A model generated the notes under the pieces. That model was given only the letters and a program-made list of their open reading frames with translations, was not told the origin of the DNA and did not search any database. Source: Hyphomicrobium sp. CS1GBMeth3 (GTDB lineage: Bacteria > Pseudomonadota > Alphaproteobacteria > Rhizobiales > Hyphomicrobiaceae). Taken from it: a stretch of 64,000 bases of DNA. Location of the stretch: contig NZ_FPHO01000003.1 in the NCBI RefSeq assembly GCF_900117455.1, forward strand, positions 1,764,501 through 1,828,500, given 5' to 3'. Position 1 is the stretch's first letter. The number at the start of each line of letters is the position of its first letter. Position numbers and translations under genes: made by a program. Positions 17,863-25,429 of the stretch are shown in pieces.

Positions 17863-18270
17863 ATGAGCAAACCCATTCTCCTGGTGGCCGCCGCGGCACT
17901 CGTCGATCCCGACAACCGCGTTTTGATCTCCAGGCGGCCGGAGGGAAAGTCGCTCGCCGGCCTGTGGGAGTTTCCGGGTGGCAAGGTCGACGCGGGAGAA
18001 ACCCCCGAGGAGGCGTTACGCCGCGAGCTGATGGAAGAGCTCGGCATCGATGTTTGCGAGACGTGCCTCGCGCCATTCACGTTCGCGAGCCATACCTACA
18101 ATGAATTCCACCTCTTGATGCCGCTGTTCCTCTGCCGCAACTGGGAGGGTGACGCGGAGCCCCGCGAGGGACAGGAGATCGCCTGGGTCCGCGCAAAACG
18201 CCTTGCCGACTACCCGATGCCGCCAGCCGATGCGCCGCTGGTCCCCTGGCTGCGCGATCTCCTGGGCTAG
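17863..18270 (+). CDS. mutT: MutT-type Nudix hydrolase (8-oxo-dGTP diphosphatase)
   Basis: 135 residues. The Nudix box is complete: GGKVDAGETPEEALRRELME followed by ELGI, with the RELMEEL metal-binding glutamates. The start of the protein (KPILLVAAAALVDPDNRVLI) and the WEFPGGK segment match MutT, which removes 8-oxo-dGTP from the nucleotide pool and limits A:T to C:G changes. I choose ATG 17863; the frame upstream to 17698 is Arg/Pro-rich and not protein-like. The GNAT gene follows after 11 bases. Confidence 0.9.
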   Translation: MSKPILLVAAAALVDPDNRVLISRRPEGKSLAGLWEFPGGKVDAGETPEEALRRELMEELGIDVCETCLAPFTFASHTYNEFHLLMPLFLCRNWEGDAEPREGQEIAWVRAKRLADYPMPPADAPLVPWLRDLLG

Positions 18271-18281
18271 GAGCGGACGCC

Positions 18282-18797
18282 ATGCAGGTCGATCTCGAGC
18301 GCGGAGTGTGGCGGCCGGCGACGGAGCGGGACCTTCCGGCTATCGTCGCCATCGCCGACGAGATCCACGTCGCCTATCCGGAGGACGATGCGATCATTGC
18401 CGAGCGACTGCGTCTGTACCCCCGCGGTTGCGCGTTGCTCGAGGTCGCAGGCAAGCCGCTGGCCTATACCCTCACCCATCCCTGGCACTACGCCGAGCCG
18501 CCCGCTTTGAACGTCATGCTCGGCGCGTTGCCCGAGCACGCCACGACCTATTACATCCACGACATCGCGCTGTTGTCCGAGGTGCGTGGCATGGGGGCGG
18601 CCGGCGCCATCGTGAAAGCCATCATCGCCGAGGCCGAGGCGGCCGGAGCCCCAAACCTGTCGCTCGTAGCGGTGAACGGGTCGGTGCCGTTCTGGAGCCG
18701 CTTTGGCTTCGTCGTCACCGAGGAGCCGGCGCTGACGAAGAAGCTGCTGACCTACGATGCCGACGCGCGCTTCATGGTCCGCCGGATCGCTGGTTAG
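18282..18797 (+). CDS. GNAT family N-acetyltransferase
   Basis: 171 residues. A typical GNAT core is visible: the TYYIHDIALLSEVRGMGAAG segment (in two parts) supplies the acetyl-CoA pyrophosphate loop (consensus Q/RxxGxG/A, here RGMGAAG near 105-111), followed by helix IVKAIIAEAE and VAVNGSVPFWSRFGF, the common C-terminal motif. Substrate unknown. It follows mutT closely and converges with the methyltransferase gene, with a 4-base overlap of the stops. Confidence 0.85.
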   Translation: MQVDLERGVWRPATERDLPAIVAIADEIHVAYPEDDAIIAERLRLYPRGCALLEVAGKPLAYTLTHPWHYAEPPALNVMLGALPEHATTYYIHDIALLSEVRGMGAAGAIVKAIIAEAEAAGAPNLSLVAVNGSVPFWSRFGFVVTEEPALTKKLLTYDADARFMVRRIAG

Positions 18798-19681
18798 AGC
18801 TTCCGTTCCGGCACGCCAAGCGCGTCCGCGAGCCGGCTCTGCGCCGAGCCTGGTTTCAGCGGCTTCTGCTGGCTCTCGTGCGGTGCCCACGCCGTCAGCG
18901 TCAGGATCTCGAACGTCGCCGGCACGCGCCCACCGGGCAACGCGAACCGTTCAGCATAGATCTCGGCAGCGCGCATCAGAAGCCCGCGCGTCACCGGCAC
19001 CCGGCGCCGGTCGGCCAGCATGTTGGAGGCACCCATGCCCTTGATATCGCGCATCAGCGCGATCGGGTCGGCATAGGTAACAGCCACCGTTTCGGAATCG
19101 GCGACGGGCAGCGCAAAGCCTGCGCGCTGCAACAGCCCCCCAAGGTCGCGCACGTCCGCGAACGGTGCCACGCGCGGCGACGCCCCGCCTGTGAGTTCGG
19201 CTTCGGCGGCGAGCCAAGCGTCGCGCAGCTCGAAGAGCGTTTGCCCGCCGAGCAGGGCCGCGAGCAACAGTCCGTCGGGCTTCAGCGCGCGGCGGACCTG
19301 GATCAGCGCGCCAGGCAGATCGTCGAGGAGATGCAGCGCCAGCCCCGAAACCACGAGATCGAGCGACTCCGGCGCGAACGGCAGTACGTCGAGCGCTGCC
19401 GCAACGCGCGTACCCGGCGCTTTGGCCAGTAGCGCCTCCGCCGGATCGAGTGAGATGAGACGCCTGACGTTGGGCAAGTCCCCGATGCGCCGTCCCACGA
19501 CGCCATGGTGCGAGCCCAGATCGACGGTCACGCCGAAGTCGCGCCGGACGATGGCGAGCCGCTCGGCCAGATCGTCCGCGACGCGCGCGAGAAGAAAGTC
19601 GTGCGACGCCGCCTCGCTTGCGGCCCGGTTGCGCCGGGAGGTCAGCAGGGAGGTGTCGAAAATGGCGTGTGGCTCGGACAT
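18794..19681 (-). CDS. SAM-dependent methyltransferase-fold protein (BioC/NDUFAF5-like)
   Basis: 295 residues. The class I fold shows motif I as VDLGSHHGVVGRRI (about 53-66), the acidic SLDPAE after strand 2, and LDLVVSGLALHLLDDLPGAL at motif IV-V, then LKPDGLLLAALLGG. The N terminus (IFDTSLLTSRRNRAA) is typical of the alphaproteobacterial relatives of NDUFAF5, a complex I assembly factor that hydroxylates an arginine in mitochondria. Whether this protein methylates or hydroxylates cannot be decided from sequence. Divergent from comF. Confidence 0.82.
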   Translation of the reverse strand: MSEPHAIFDTSLLTSRRNRAASEAASHDFLLARVADDLAERLAIVRRDFGVTVDLGSHHGVVGRRIGDLPNVRRLISLDPAEALLAKAPGTRVAAALDVLPFAPESLDLVVSGLALHLLDDLPGALIQVRRALKPDGLLLAALLGGQTLFELRDAWLAAEAELTGGASPRVAPFADVRDLGGLLQRAGFALPVADSETVAVTYADPIALMRDIKGMGASNMLADRRRVPVTRGLLMRAAEIYAERFALPGGRVPATFEILTLTAWAPHESQQKPLKPGSAQSRLADALGVPERKL

Positions 19682-19744
19682 CGTAAGGATACGGAAGCTT
19701 TTCGTTGCAACGCGCCAAGCGTGGTATCGGTCGGTTTCAGTCTA

Positions 19745-19793
19745 GACCATGATTGCTTCCGACCCTACCAGTCCGAAGCGTGAGTCATTGGTC
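19745..19793. repeat. Palindromic (REP-like) repeat, single copy
   Basis: A 49-base copy of the family seen at 2.9 kb: GACCATGATTGCTTC, centre, then GAAGCGTGAGTCATTGGTC. It sits between the divergent methyltransferase and comF genes and is preceded by TCTA, as is the copy at 57846. Its arms pair imperfectly to form a hairpin. Confidence 0.85.
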
Positions 19794-19848
19794 TGATCAA
19801 GAGTATGAGCGCGTTCGCGCTCTAGCATGCGGCCCGGGAGGGCGAAGC

Positions 19849-20649
19849 GTGGCCGAGTGGAGCACGGAGAACGACGCCGGATCGGACGGCATGCCCGCGC
19901 CGCCGGGCCTGTTCCGCCGGGCGTTCAGCGCCTTGTCCGATCTCGTCATGCCGCCGGTTTGCCTCGTCTGCCGCGAGCCGATCGGCGCACACGACGCACT
20001 TTGCGCCCGCTGCTGGCGCGACATCGAGTTCATCCGTCCACCGCTGTGTGATCGGCTCGGAACGCCGCTTCCGTTCGACACCGGCGCCCCGATGATCTCT
20101 GCGGCCGCCGCAGCCGATCCGCCGCCCTACAACCGGGCCCGCGCCGTCGCGGCCCACACTGGCTCCATGCGCACGCTGGTTCATGCCCTGAAGTTCCACG
20201 ACCGCCACGACGTGCGCCGCCTTTTGAGCAGATGGCTCGTCGAGGCCGGCCGGGAGCTGCTGGTGGAGACGGAGATAATCGTACCGGTGCCGCTCGCCCG
20301 CCGCAGGCTCCTGGCCCGGCGCTTCAACCAAGCGGCCGTGCTGTCGGCCGAGATCGCGCGCCTGACGGGCCTGCGCCATGAGCCGCTACTGCTCGCGCGG
20401 ACACGGGCGACGACAAGCCAGGTCGGCCTTTCGCGGGGGCAGCGTCAGCGTAACGTGGCTGGCGCCTTTGCCGTCACCAGCCGCCTCGCGGCACGTGCGC
20501 AGGGACGCAACATCTTGCTTGTTGATGACGTTATCACCACCGGTTCGACGGTTGGCGCGTGCGCGCGGGCCCTGCGCCGCGCGGGTGCCGCGCGCGTCGA
20601 CGTGCTCGCCCTGGCGCTGGTCACGGACCATGCCCATAGTCCGTCGTGA
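19849..20649 (+). CDS. comF: ComF family protein (phosphoribosyltransferase fold)
   Basis: 266 residues from GTG 19849, which has GGGAGG seven bases upstream; the frame extends back into the palindromic repeat and is not used. An N-terminal double-zinc-ribbon-like part (CLVCREP and CARCW near 40-60) is followed by the phosphoribosyltransferase domain with VPVPLARRR, FNQA and the PRPP loop ILLVDDVITTGST near residue 225-237. ComF homologues are linked to DNA uptake and repair of imported DNA; the function in this lineage is unproven. Confidence 0.88.
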   Translation: MAEWSTENDAGSDGMPAPPGLFRRAFSALSDLVMPPVCLVCREPIGAHDALCARCWRDIEFIRPPLCDRLGTPLPFDTGAPMISAAAAADPPPYNRARAVAAHTGSMRTLVHALKFHDRHDVRRLLSRWLVEAGRELLVETEIIVPVPLARRRLLARRFNQAAVLSAEIARLTGLRHEPLLLARTRATTSQVGLSRGQRQRNVAGAFAVTSRLAARAQGRNILLVDDVITTGSTVGACARALRRAGAARVDVLALALVTDHAHSPS

Positions 20650-20831
20650 AGGCGGTAAACACTGGAAAAATGCCGCAAATCGGTGTGACATGACGCAGAG
20701 CCGCACTTTCCGGCCGAAAGCTTAGTCGCTACATTTGGATAAGAGGATCGCTTCGGACCTGTCCGCAGCGGGGCTCGATCGGATCAACACGGATTTTGAA
20801 TGCGGCCGGCGGACGAGGACGCTCGGGAGAC

Positions 20832-21095
20832 ATGCCCAAAGTCACGATCTACACCAGCACGCTTTGCCCCTATTGCCACATGGCAAAGGAGCTGTTGCGC
20901 GCCAAGTGCGTGTCCTTCGAGGAGGTGGACGTGACGGGCAAGGCCGAGCTAAGGGCCGAGATGACGGCCAAGGCCGGGGGGCGCTACACTGTCCCGCAGA
21001 TCTGGATCGGCGATCGACACGTCGGCGGCTGCGATGACCTGATGTGCCTGGAGCGCAGCGGCAAGCTCGATCCTCTTTTGTCCGCGAGCCACTAA
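20832..21095 (+). CDS. grxC: Glutaredoxin 3
   Basis: 87 residues from ATG 20832, preceded by GGGAGA. The dithiol active site CPYC is at 12-15, followed by the cis-Pro TVPQIWIG segment and the GGCDDL glutathione-binding motif. It is a thiol-disulfide oxidoreductase of the cytoplasm. It lies between comF and the Nit-type amidase, an order common in this group, and the next gene starts 4 bases after its stop. Confidence 0.93.
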   Translation: MPKVTIYTSTLCPYCHMAKELLRAKCVSFEEVDVTGKAELRAEMTAKAGGRYTVPQIWIGDRHVGGCDDLMCLERSGKLDPLLSASH

Positions 21096-21099
21096 GCCA

Positions 21100-21966
21100 A
21101 TGCCCACCGATACGACGACCTTCCGTGCTGGCCTCGTCCAGATGTGCTCCGGACGCGATACCGCGCGCAACGTACGCGACGCGTCTGCCTTGATCCGCGA
21201 GGCGGCCGCGGGTGGCGCGCACTACGTTCAGACGCCCGAATGCACGAACATCATGGAACTCGATCGCGAGCGCCTGTTCGCCGCCACCGAGCCCGAGAGC
21301 GCCAATGCCGGCCTGCAGCAGCTCGTTGACCTCGCGCGCGAGCTTAAGATCTGGCTGCACCTCGGCTCGATGGTGATCAAGGCGAGCGAAACAAAGCTCG
21401 CCAACCGCGCTTTCCTGATCTCGCCCAAGGGCGAGGTGACGGCGCGCTATGACAAGATCCATATGTTCGACGTCGACTTGCCGAACGGCGAGATTTACCG
21501 CGAGAGCAAGAACTATGAGCCGGGCACGCGCGCGGTCGTGGCTCAGTTGCCGTGGGGCGGGCTCGGCTTCGCGATCTGCTATGACCTGCGCTTTCCCTAT
21601 CTCTTCCGCGCGCTCGCCCATGCAGGCGCGTCGTTTTTGACGGTGCCGGCCGCCTTCACGCGCGTGACGGGGGAAGCCCATTGGGTGGCGCTGCTGCGCG
21701 CGCGCGCCATCGAGGCGCAGTGCTTCGTCCTTGCCGCGGCGCAAGGTGGCGTGCACGAGCACGGGCGCGAGACGTTCGGGCACAGCTTGGTCGTCTCGCC
21801 GTGGGGGCAGGTGATTGCCGAAGGCGGCGTTCACCCGTCAGTCATTTTCGCCGATATAGAGTCGGGTCTTATCGAGGACGTCCGGTCACGGGTGCCGTCC
21901 TTGCGGCACGACAGGACGTTCGAGATTATTGCGGCGGATGGAAAAACCGGCGCGGAGGTCGTGTGA
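21100..21966 (+). CDS. Carbon-nitrogen hydrolase (Nit1-like, probable deaminated-glutathione amidase)
   Basis: 288 residues. The nitrilase-superfamily catalytic triad is intact: Glu 47 (TPECTN), Lys 119 (YDKIHMFDVD) and Cys 160 (AICYDLRFP). The KIHMFDVD and CYDLRFP signatures are those of the Nit branch, whose members hydrolyse deaminated glutathione; the neighbour grxC fits a glutathione context but is only circumstantial. The stop overlaps the start of the DUF1178 gene. Confidence 0.87.
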   Translation: MPTDTTTFRAGLVQMCSGRDTARNVRDASALIREAAAGGAHYVQTPECTNIMELDRERLFAATEPESANAGLQQLVDLARELKIWLHLGSMVIKASETKLANRAFLISPKGEVTARYDKIHMFDVDLPNGEIYRESKNYEPGTRAVVAQLPWGGLGFAICYDLRFPYLFRALAHAGASFLTVPAAFTRVTGEAHWVALLRARAIEAQCFVLAAAQGGVHEHGRETFGHSLVVSPWGQVIAEGGVHPSVIFADIESGLIEDVRSRVPSLRHDRTFEIIAADGKTGAEVV

Positions 21967-22397
21967 TGATCAAGTTCAGCCTCGTGTGCCGGGACGGCCA
22001 TGAGTTCGAGGCCTGGTTCAAGAGCGGCGCCGCCAGCGAGATGCAGATCGCCGCCAAGCAGGTCACGTGCCCGCATTGCGGTGATACCGCTGTGGACAAG
22101 GCCGTAATGGCGCCGGCCATCGCCCGTCGTGAGGATCGGCCCGCGGCGGCGGCGGCCCGCCCGGCCGCAACGCCGCCTCAGGCGTACGTGCAGTTCCTGC
22201 GCAAGGTTCGCGACGAGATCCACGCCAAGGCGGAATACGTCGGCGGTCGTTTCGCCGAAGAGGCACGGCGTATCCATTTCGACGAAAGCGACGCGCGCGG
22301 CATTTACGGCGAGGCGACGGCCGAAGAGGTCAAGGAGCTGGCCGAGGATGGCATCCCGTTCATGCCCGTGCCGCGCTTGCCCGAGGACCTGAACTAG
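21966..22397 (+). CDS. DUF1178 family protein
   Basis: 143 residues. It begins MIKFSLVCRDGHEFEAWFKS, with Cys 8 and the later CPHCG as a zinc-ribbon-like set, a variable Ala/Pro linker (about 58-75) and a C-terminal part with ARRIHFDESDARGIYGEAT and GIPFMPVPRLPEDLN, all characteristic of DUF1178. Function unknown. Translation is coupled to the Nit-type amidase by a one-base overlap (TGATG). Genes of this family follow grxC/Nit in many alphaproteobacteria. Confidence 0.9.
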   Translation: MIKFSLVCRDGHEFEAWFKSGAASEMQIAAKQVTCPHCGDTAVDKAVMAPAIARREDRPAAAAARPAATPPQAYVQFLRKVRDEIHAKAEYVGGRFAEEARRIHFDESDARGIYGEATAEEVKELAEDGIPFMPVPRLPEDLN

Positions 22398-22406
22398 TCT
22401 CCTAGA

Positions 22407-23435
22407 TCAGCAGCCGAGCGCCGTGCGTATGCGCGGGCCGATCTGGTCGAGCGGCAGCACTTCGTCGGCGCCGCCCATTTCGAAAAGCGTGCGCGGCATG
22501 CCGTAGACCACGCACGAGGCTTGATCCTGCGAGATGTTGAAGCCGCCGAGCTTGTGCAGCTTGGTCATTTCAGCGGCGCCGTCGCCACCCATGCCCGTAA
22601 GCATGACTCCGAGCACGTTCTTGCCGAACGCGCCGCGCGCGCTCTCCGCCAGCACGTCGACCGACGGCTTGTAGAGGCTCTCGCCGTGGTCCGCACTGAT
22701 CCGGATTTCGGTCGGGGTCACGCGCGTCTGCATGCCGCCGGGGGAAATGTAGATTTTGCCTCTGGTGAGCGCCATTCCATCCTCGGCTTCGACCACCGCC
22801 GGCTTGCAGAGATCGTTCAGACGCTGTGCCAAGGCCTTGGTGAAGTTGGGCGGCATATGCTGGGCAACAACCACGGGAACGGGAAGCGTCTCGGGAAGCT
22901 GCGAGAGGACGGTCTGCAAGGCCTGGGGCCCGCCCGTGCTCGAGCCGATAACGCAGATCTTGGCGTTGATACGCGCGCCCGCGGCTGCCCGGGAAGGGGG
23001 CGCGGGGCGCAAGGCGACGACGGGCTTCGGAGCGGAGGCGCGGGTTTTCTGCGCTTTGGCCTCTACGGCAGCCAGAAGCTTCTCGTGAATCCGATCAACG
23101 CCGCGCGACTTCGGAATGAAGTCGACTGCGCCGAGCGCAAGCGCTTCGAGCGTAATGGCGGCGCCTTGCTCGGTCCGGGCCGAGAGCATCACCACCGATG
23201 CCGGGCTCAGACGCACGATCTCGCGCAGCGCATCGAGCCCGTTCATGACCGGCATGTCGATGTCGAGCGTCACCACGTCAGGCTTGAGCGCGAGTGTCTT
23301 CTCGACGGCGTCCCGCCCGTCCACGGCGGTGCCGACGACCTTGAAACGCGGATCGGATTCGATCTTCGGCGGCAGCACGCCGCGCATGAAGGGCGAATCG
23401 TCGACGACCAGCACACGGATGAGCGGATGGGACAT
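22407..23435 (-). CDS. cheB: Chemotaxis protein-glutamate methylesterase/deamidase
   Basis: 342 residues: receiver domain (1-120, phospho-acceptor Asp 58 in VTLDIDMP), linker, and CheB methylesterase domain with the catalytic triad Ser 166 (GSSTGG), His 193 (QHMPPNF) and Asp 285 (GMGGDG). It removes methyl groups from chemoreceptors after phosphorylation by CheA. No cheA, cheW, cheR or receptor is nearby; its divergent neighbour is a CheY-like regulator. All active-site residues are present. Confidence 0.93.
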   Translation of the reverse strand: MSHPLIRVLVVDDSPFMRGVLPPKIESDPRFKVVGTAVDGRDAVEKTLALKPDVVTLDIDMPVMNGLDALREIVRLSPASVVMLSARTEQGAAITLEALALGAVDFIPKSRGVDRIHEKLLAAVEAKAQKTRASAPKPVVALRPAPPSRAAAGARINAKICVIGSSTGGPQALQTVLSQLPETLPVPVVVAQHMPPNFTKALAQRLNDLCKPAVVEAEDGMALTRGKIYISPGGMQTRVTPTEIRISADHGESLYKPSVDVLAESARGAFGKNVLGVMLTGMGGDGAAEMTKLHKLGGFNISQDQASCVVYGMPRTLFEMGGADEVLPLDQIGPRIRTALGC

Positions 23436-23728
23436 GCGCGCTTCCTTGTCGGCTCCGGGTGCGAAGGCCGGGCCTGCTTCTTATTGGGCTCTGACGCATG
23501 CGCGAAAAGCGCGCAAGGGTCATCATCCAAACGCATGGTTAACCCGGGAGAGGTTGCGATTCCGTTACGCCGTGCCGCAGGCGCGCGCCGCGGCGGGTCG
23601 GAAACGGGCACTTAACACTATCGCAAGCAATATGCTCGCATACTCACTAGGCATTGCAGAGCGCGGCGCGTTCGGCCTCCGTGGGTTGGCCGTTTGTTGA
23701 CGCGATGTCTTTTTAGGGGATGTGGGTT

Positions 23729-24121
23729 ATGAGCGCGAACGACATGCCTGTACTCGTCGTCGACGATTACAGCACCATGGTGCGGATCATCAAAAAACTC
23801 TTGAAGCAGATCGGTTTCGAGAATGTCGACGATGCCTCGAGCGGCGAGGCGGCGCTCCAGAAAATCAAATCCAAGCAGTACGGCCTGATCATCTCCGATT
23901 GGAACATGGAGCCGATGACCGGCTACGAGCTTCTCAAGGTCGTGCGCGCAGATCCCGAGATGGGCAAGACCCCGTTCATCCTCGTCACCGCCGAATCCAA
24001 GCAGGACAACATCAACGCCGCCAAGAGCGCCGGCGTCTCGGGCTACATCATCAAGCCGTTCAACGAGAAGGTCCTGAAGGAGAAGATCGACCTCGCGCTG
24101 GCTGCTCCCGTCGCGGCCTGA
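23729..24121 (+). CDS. CheY-like response regulator
   Basis: 130 residues, a single receiver domain. The acidic pair is at 12-13 (VVDDY), phospho-acceptor Asp 57 (IISDWNMEP), switch Thr 87 (LVTAES) and Lys 109 (IIKPF). I use ATG 23729; an upstream ATG at 23720 adds three residues. The closeness to CheY (NMEPMTGYELL, FNEKVLKEKI) and the divergent cheB suggest a motility role. A strong terminator follows the stop. Confidence 0.88.
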   Translation: MSANDMPVLVVDDYSTMVRIIKKLLKQIGFENVDDASSGEAALQKIKSKQYGLIISDWNMEPMTGYELLKVVRADPEMGKTPFILVTAESKQDNINAAKSAGVSGYIIKPFNEKVLKEKIDLALAAPVAA

Positions 24122-24146
24122 TCTCAAAACGACGGGCAAAGACTTG

Positions 24147-24183
24147 AAGACCCCGGACCTCGTGGTGCCGGGGTCTTTTATTA
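24147..24183. terminator. Rho-independent terminator after the CheY-like gene
   Basis: Ten-base arms AAGACCCCGG (24147-24156) and CCGGGGTCTT (24168-24177) enclose an 11-base loop and are followed by TTATT. On the minus strand the hairpin is followed by CAAGTC, so the T-tract favours the plus direction, but it can also separate the convergent isomerase gene. Confidence 0.88.
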
Positions 24184-24203
24184 TGCGCGCCAGGGCCTGC
24201 GCC

Positions 24204-25184
24204 TTACATGTAGCCGCGCTGCATGAGGTCCTTGGAGTGCAGTACGTCGACCACGCTCTCGCCGTCCACGACGACGATGTGGGCGATCCGCCGCTCCTTC
24301 ATCAGCGTGACGGCGCTGCTCATCAGATCCTCGACGCTGACTGCGACGGGCCGGGTCGTCATGATTGCCTGCGCCGTTTTGGAGAACATGTCGGGAGAGA
24401 AGGCGCGTCTGAGGTCGCCTTCGGTGATGAGGCCGAGCAGGCGGTTCGTGCCGTCCTCGGTGACCACGACGCACCCGCGCTGGCCTTCTGCCATCTTGAT
24501 GACCACGTGCCCGAGGAGTTCGGTCGGCAGGACCGTCGGCACCACATCCTTGAACTCCTCGGTGTAGCGACGCACGGACGAGAGCAGGAGCCCGAGCCGC
24601 CCGCCGGGGTGCAGCTTTCCGAAATCGGCGTCGACGAAGGCGCGTCGCTCCATCAGCAGCACGGCGAGCACGTGTCCGGCCGCCAGCGTGATGATCACCG
24701 ACGATGTCGGTGCGAGATTGTTCGGGCAGACTTCCTTGACCGGCGGTAGGCGCAGACAGATATCGGATCGCTGCGCCAAACGGCTTTGGTCGTTGGAGGT
24801 CATGCATATGACTTTGGCGCCGTTGGCGGCGCAGAAGTCGAGCACCGGGAACAGTTCCTTCGTCATGCCGGAGTTGGAGATCGCGAGCACGACATCCTGC
24901 CCAGTGATCATGCCGAGATCGCCGTGCGAGGCCTCGGCGGCATGCAGGAAGAACGAAGGCGTTCCGGTCGAGGCGAACGTTGCCGCGAGCTTGGCGCCGA
25001 TGTGCCCCGATTTGCCGACGCCTGTGACGATAAGACGTCCCACGCAGGCCTGAATAAGCCCCACTGCCTTGATCAGGTTGTCGTCGAAGCTGTCGCGCAG
25101 GAGCGACATGGCTTCGATCTCCTGGTCGATGATGGAGCGAGCGCGCTCGAGAGCTTGGGCCGCGTGTTCTGCTCGTATCGTCAT
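24204..25184 (-). CDS. kdsD: Arabinose-5-phosphate isomerase (KdsD/KpsF)
   Basis: 326 residues: SIS sugar-isomerase domain (about 40-175, with GVGKSGHIGAKLAATFASTG and HAAEASHGDLG) and two CBS motifs (about 210-326). It interconverts ribulose 5-phosphate and arabinose 5-phosphate, the first step toward Kdo of lipopolysaccharide. kdsA and kdsB are not in the window; the sugar-nucleotide dehydratase gene is divergent. KdsD versus KpsF differs by pathway, and no capsule locus is visible here. Confidence 0.9.
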   Translation of the reverse strand: MTIRAEHAAQALERARSIIDQEIEAMSLLRDSFDDNLIKAVGLIQACVGRLIVTGVGKSGHIGAKLAATFASTGTPSFFLHAAEASHGDLGMITGQDVVLAISNSGMTKELFPVLDFCAANGAKVICMTSNDQSRLAQRSDICLRLPPVKEVCPNNLAPTSSVIITLAAGHVLAVLLMERRAFVDADFGKLHPGGRLGLLLSSVRRYTEEFKDVVPTVLPTELLGHVVIKMAEGQRGCVVVTEDGTNRLLGLITEGDLRRAFSPDMFSKTAQAIMTTRPVAVSVEDLMSSAVTLMKERRIAHIVVVDGESVVDVLHSKDLMQRGYM

Positions 25185-25429
25185 TGCCAGGAGGGGGTTC
25201 GCTGCTGAGGGAGAGGGTTACTGATCATCGCCGCTTACCTCTGTCAAGAAGCCCGGCTGAGCGGAAATCCCCCGGCGCGGCAGCGTTATGCTCGATCGAC
25301 ATCTAACTCGGCGCGTGGAAATATGAGAGTTTTGTGACGGACGTTCAAATACAAACAGACGTAATAATACATCGGCGTATGGCCGTATTGTTTGCTAGAT
25401 AAGGACTCTTGGAGGAGAGACACGCGGGG

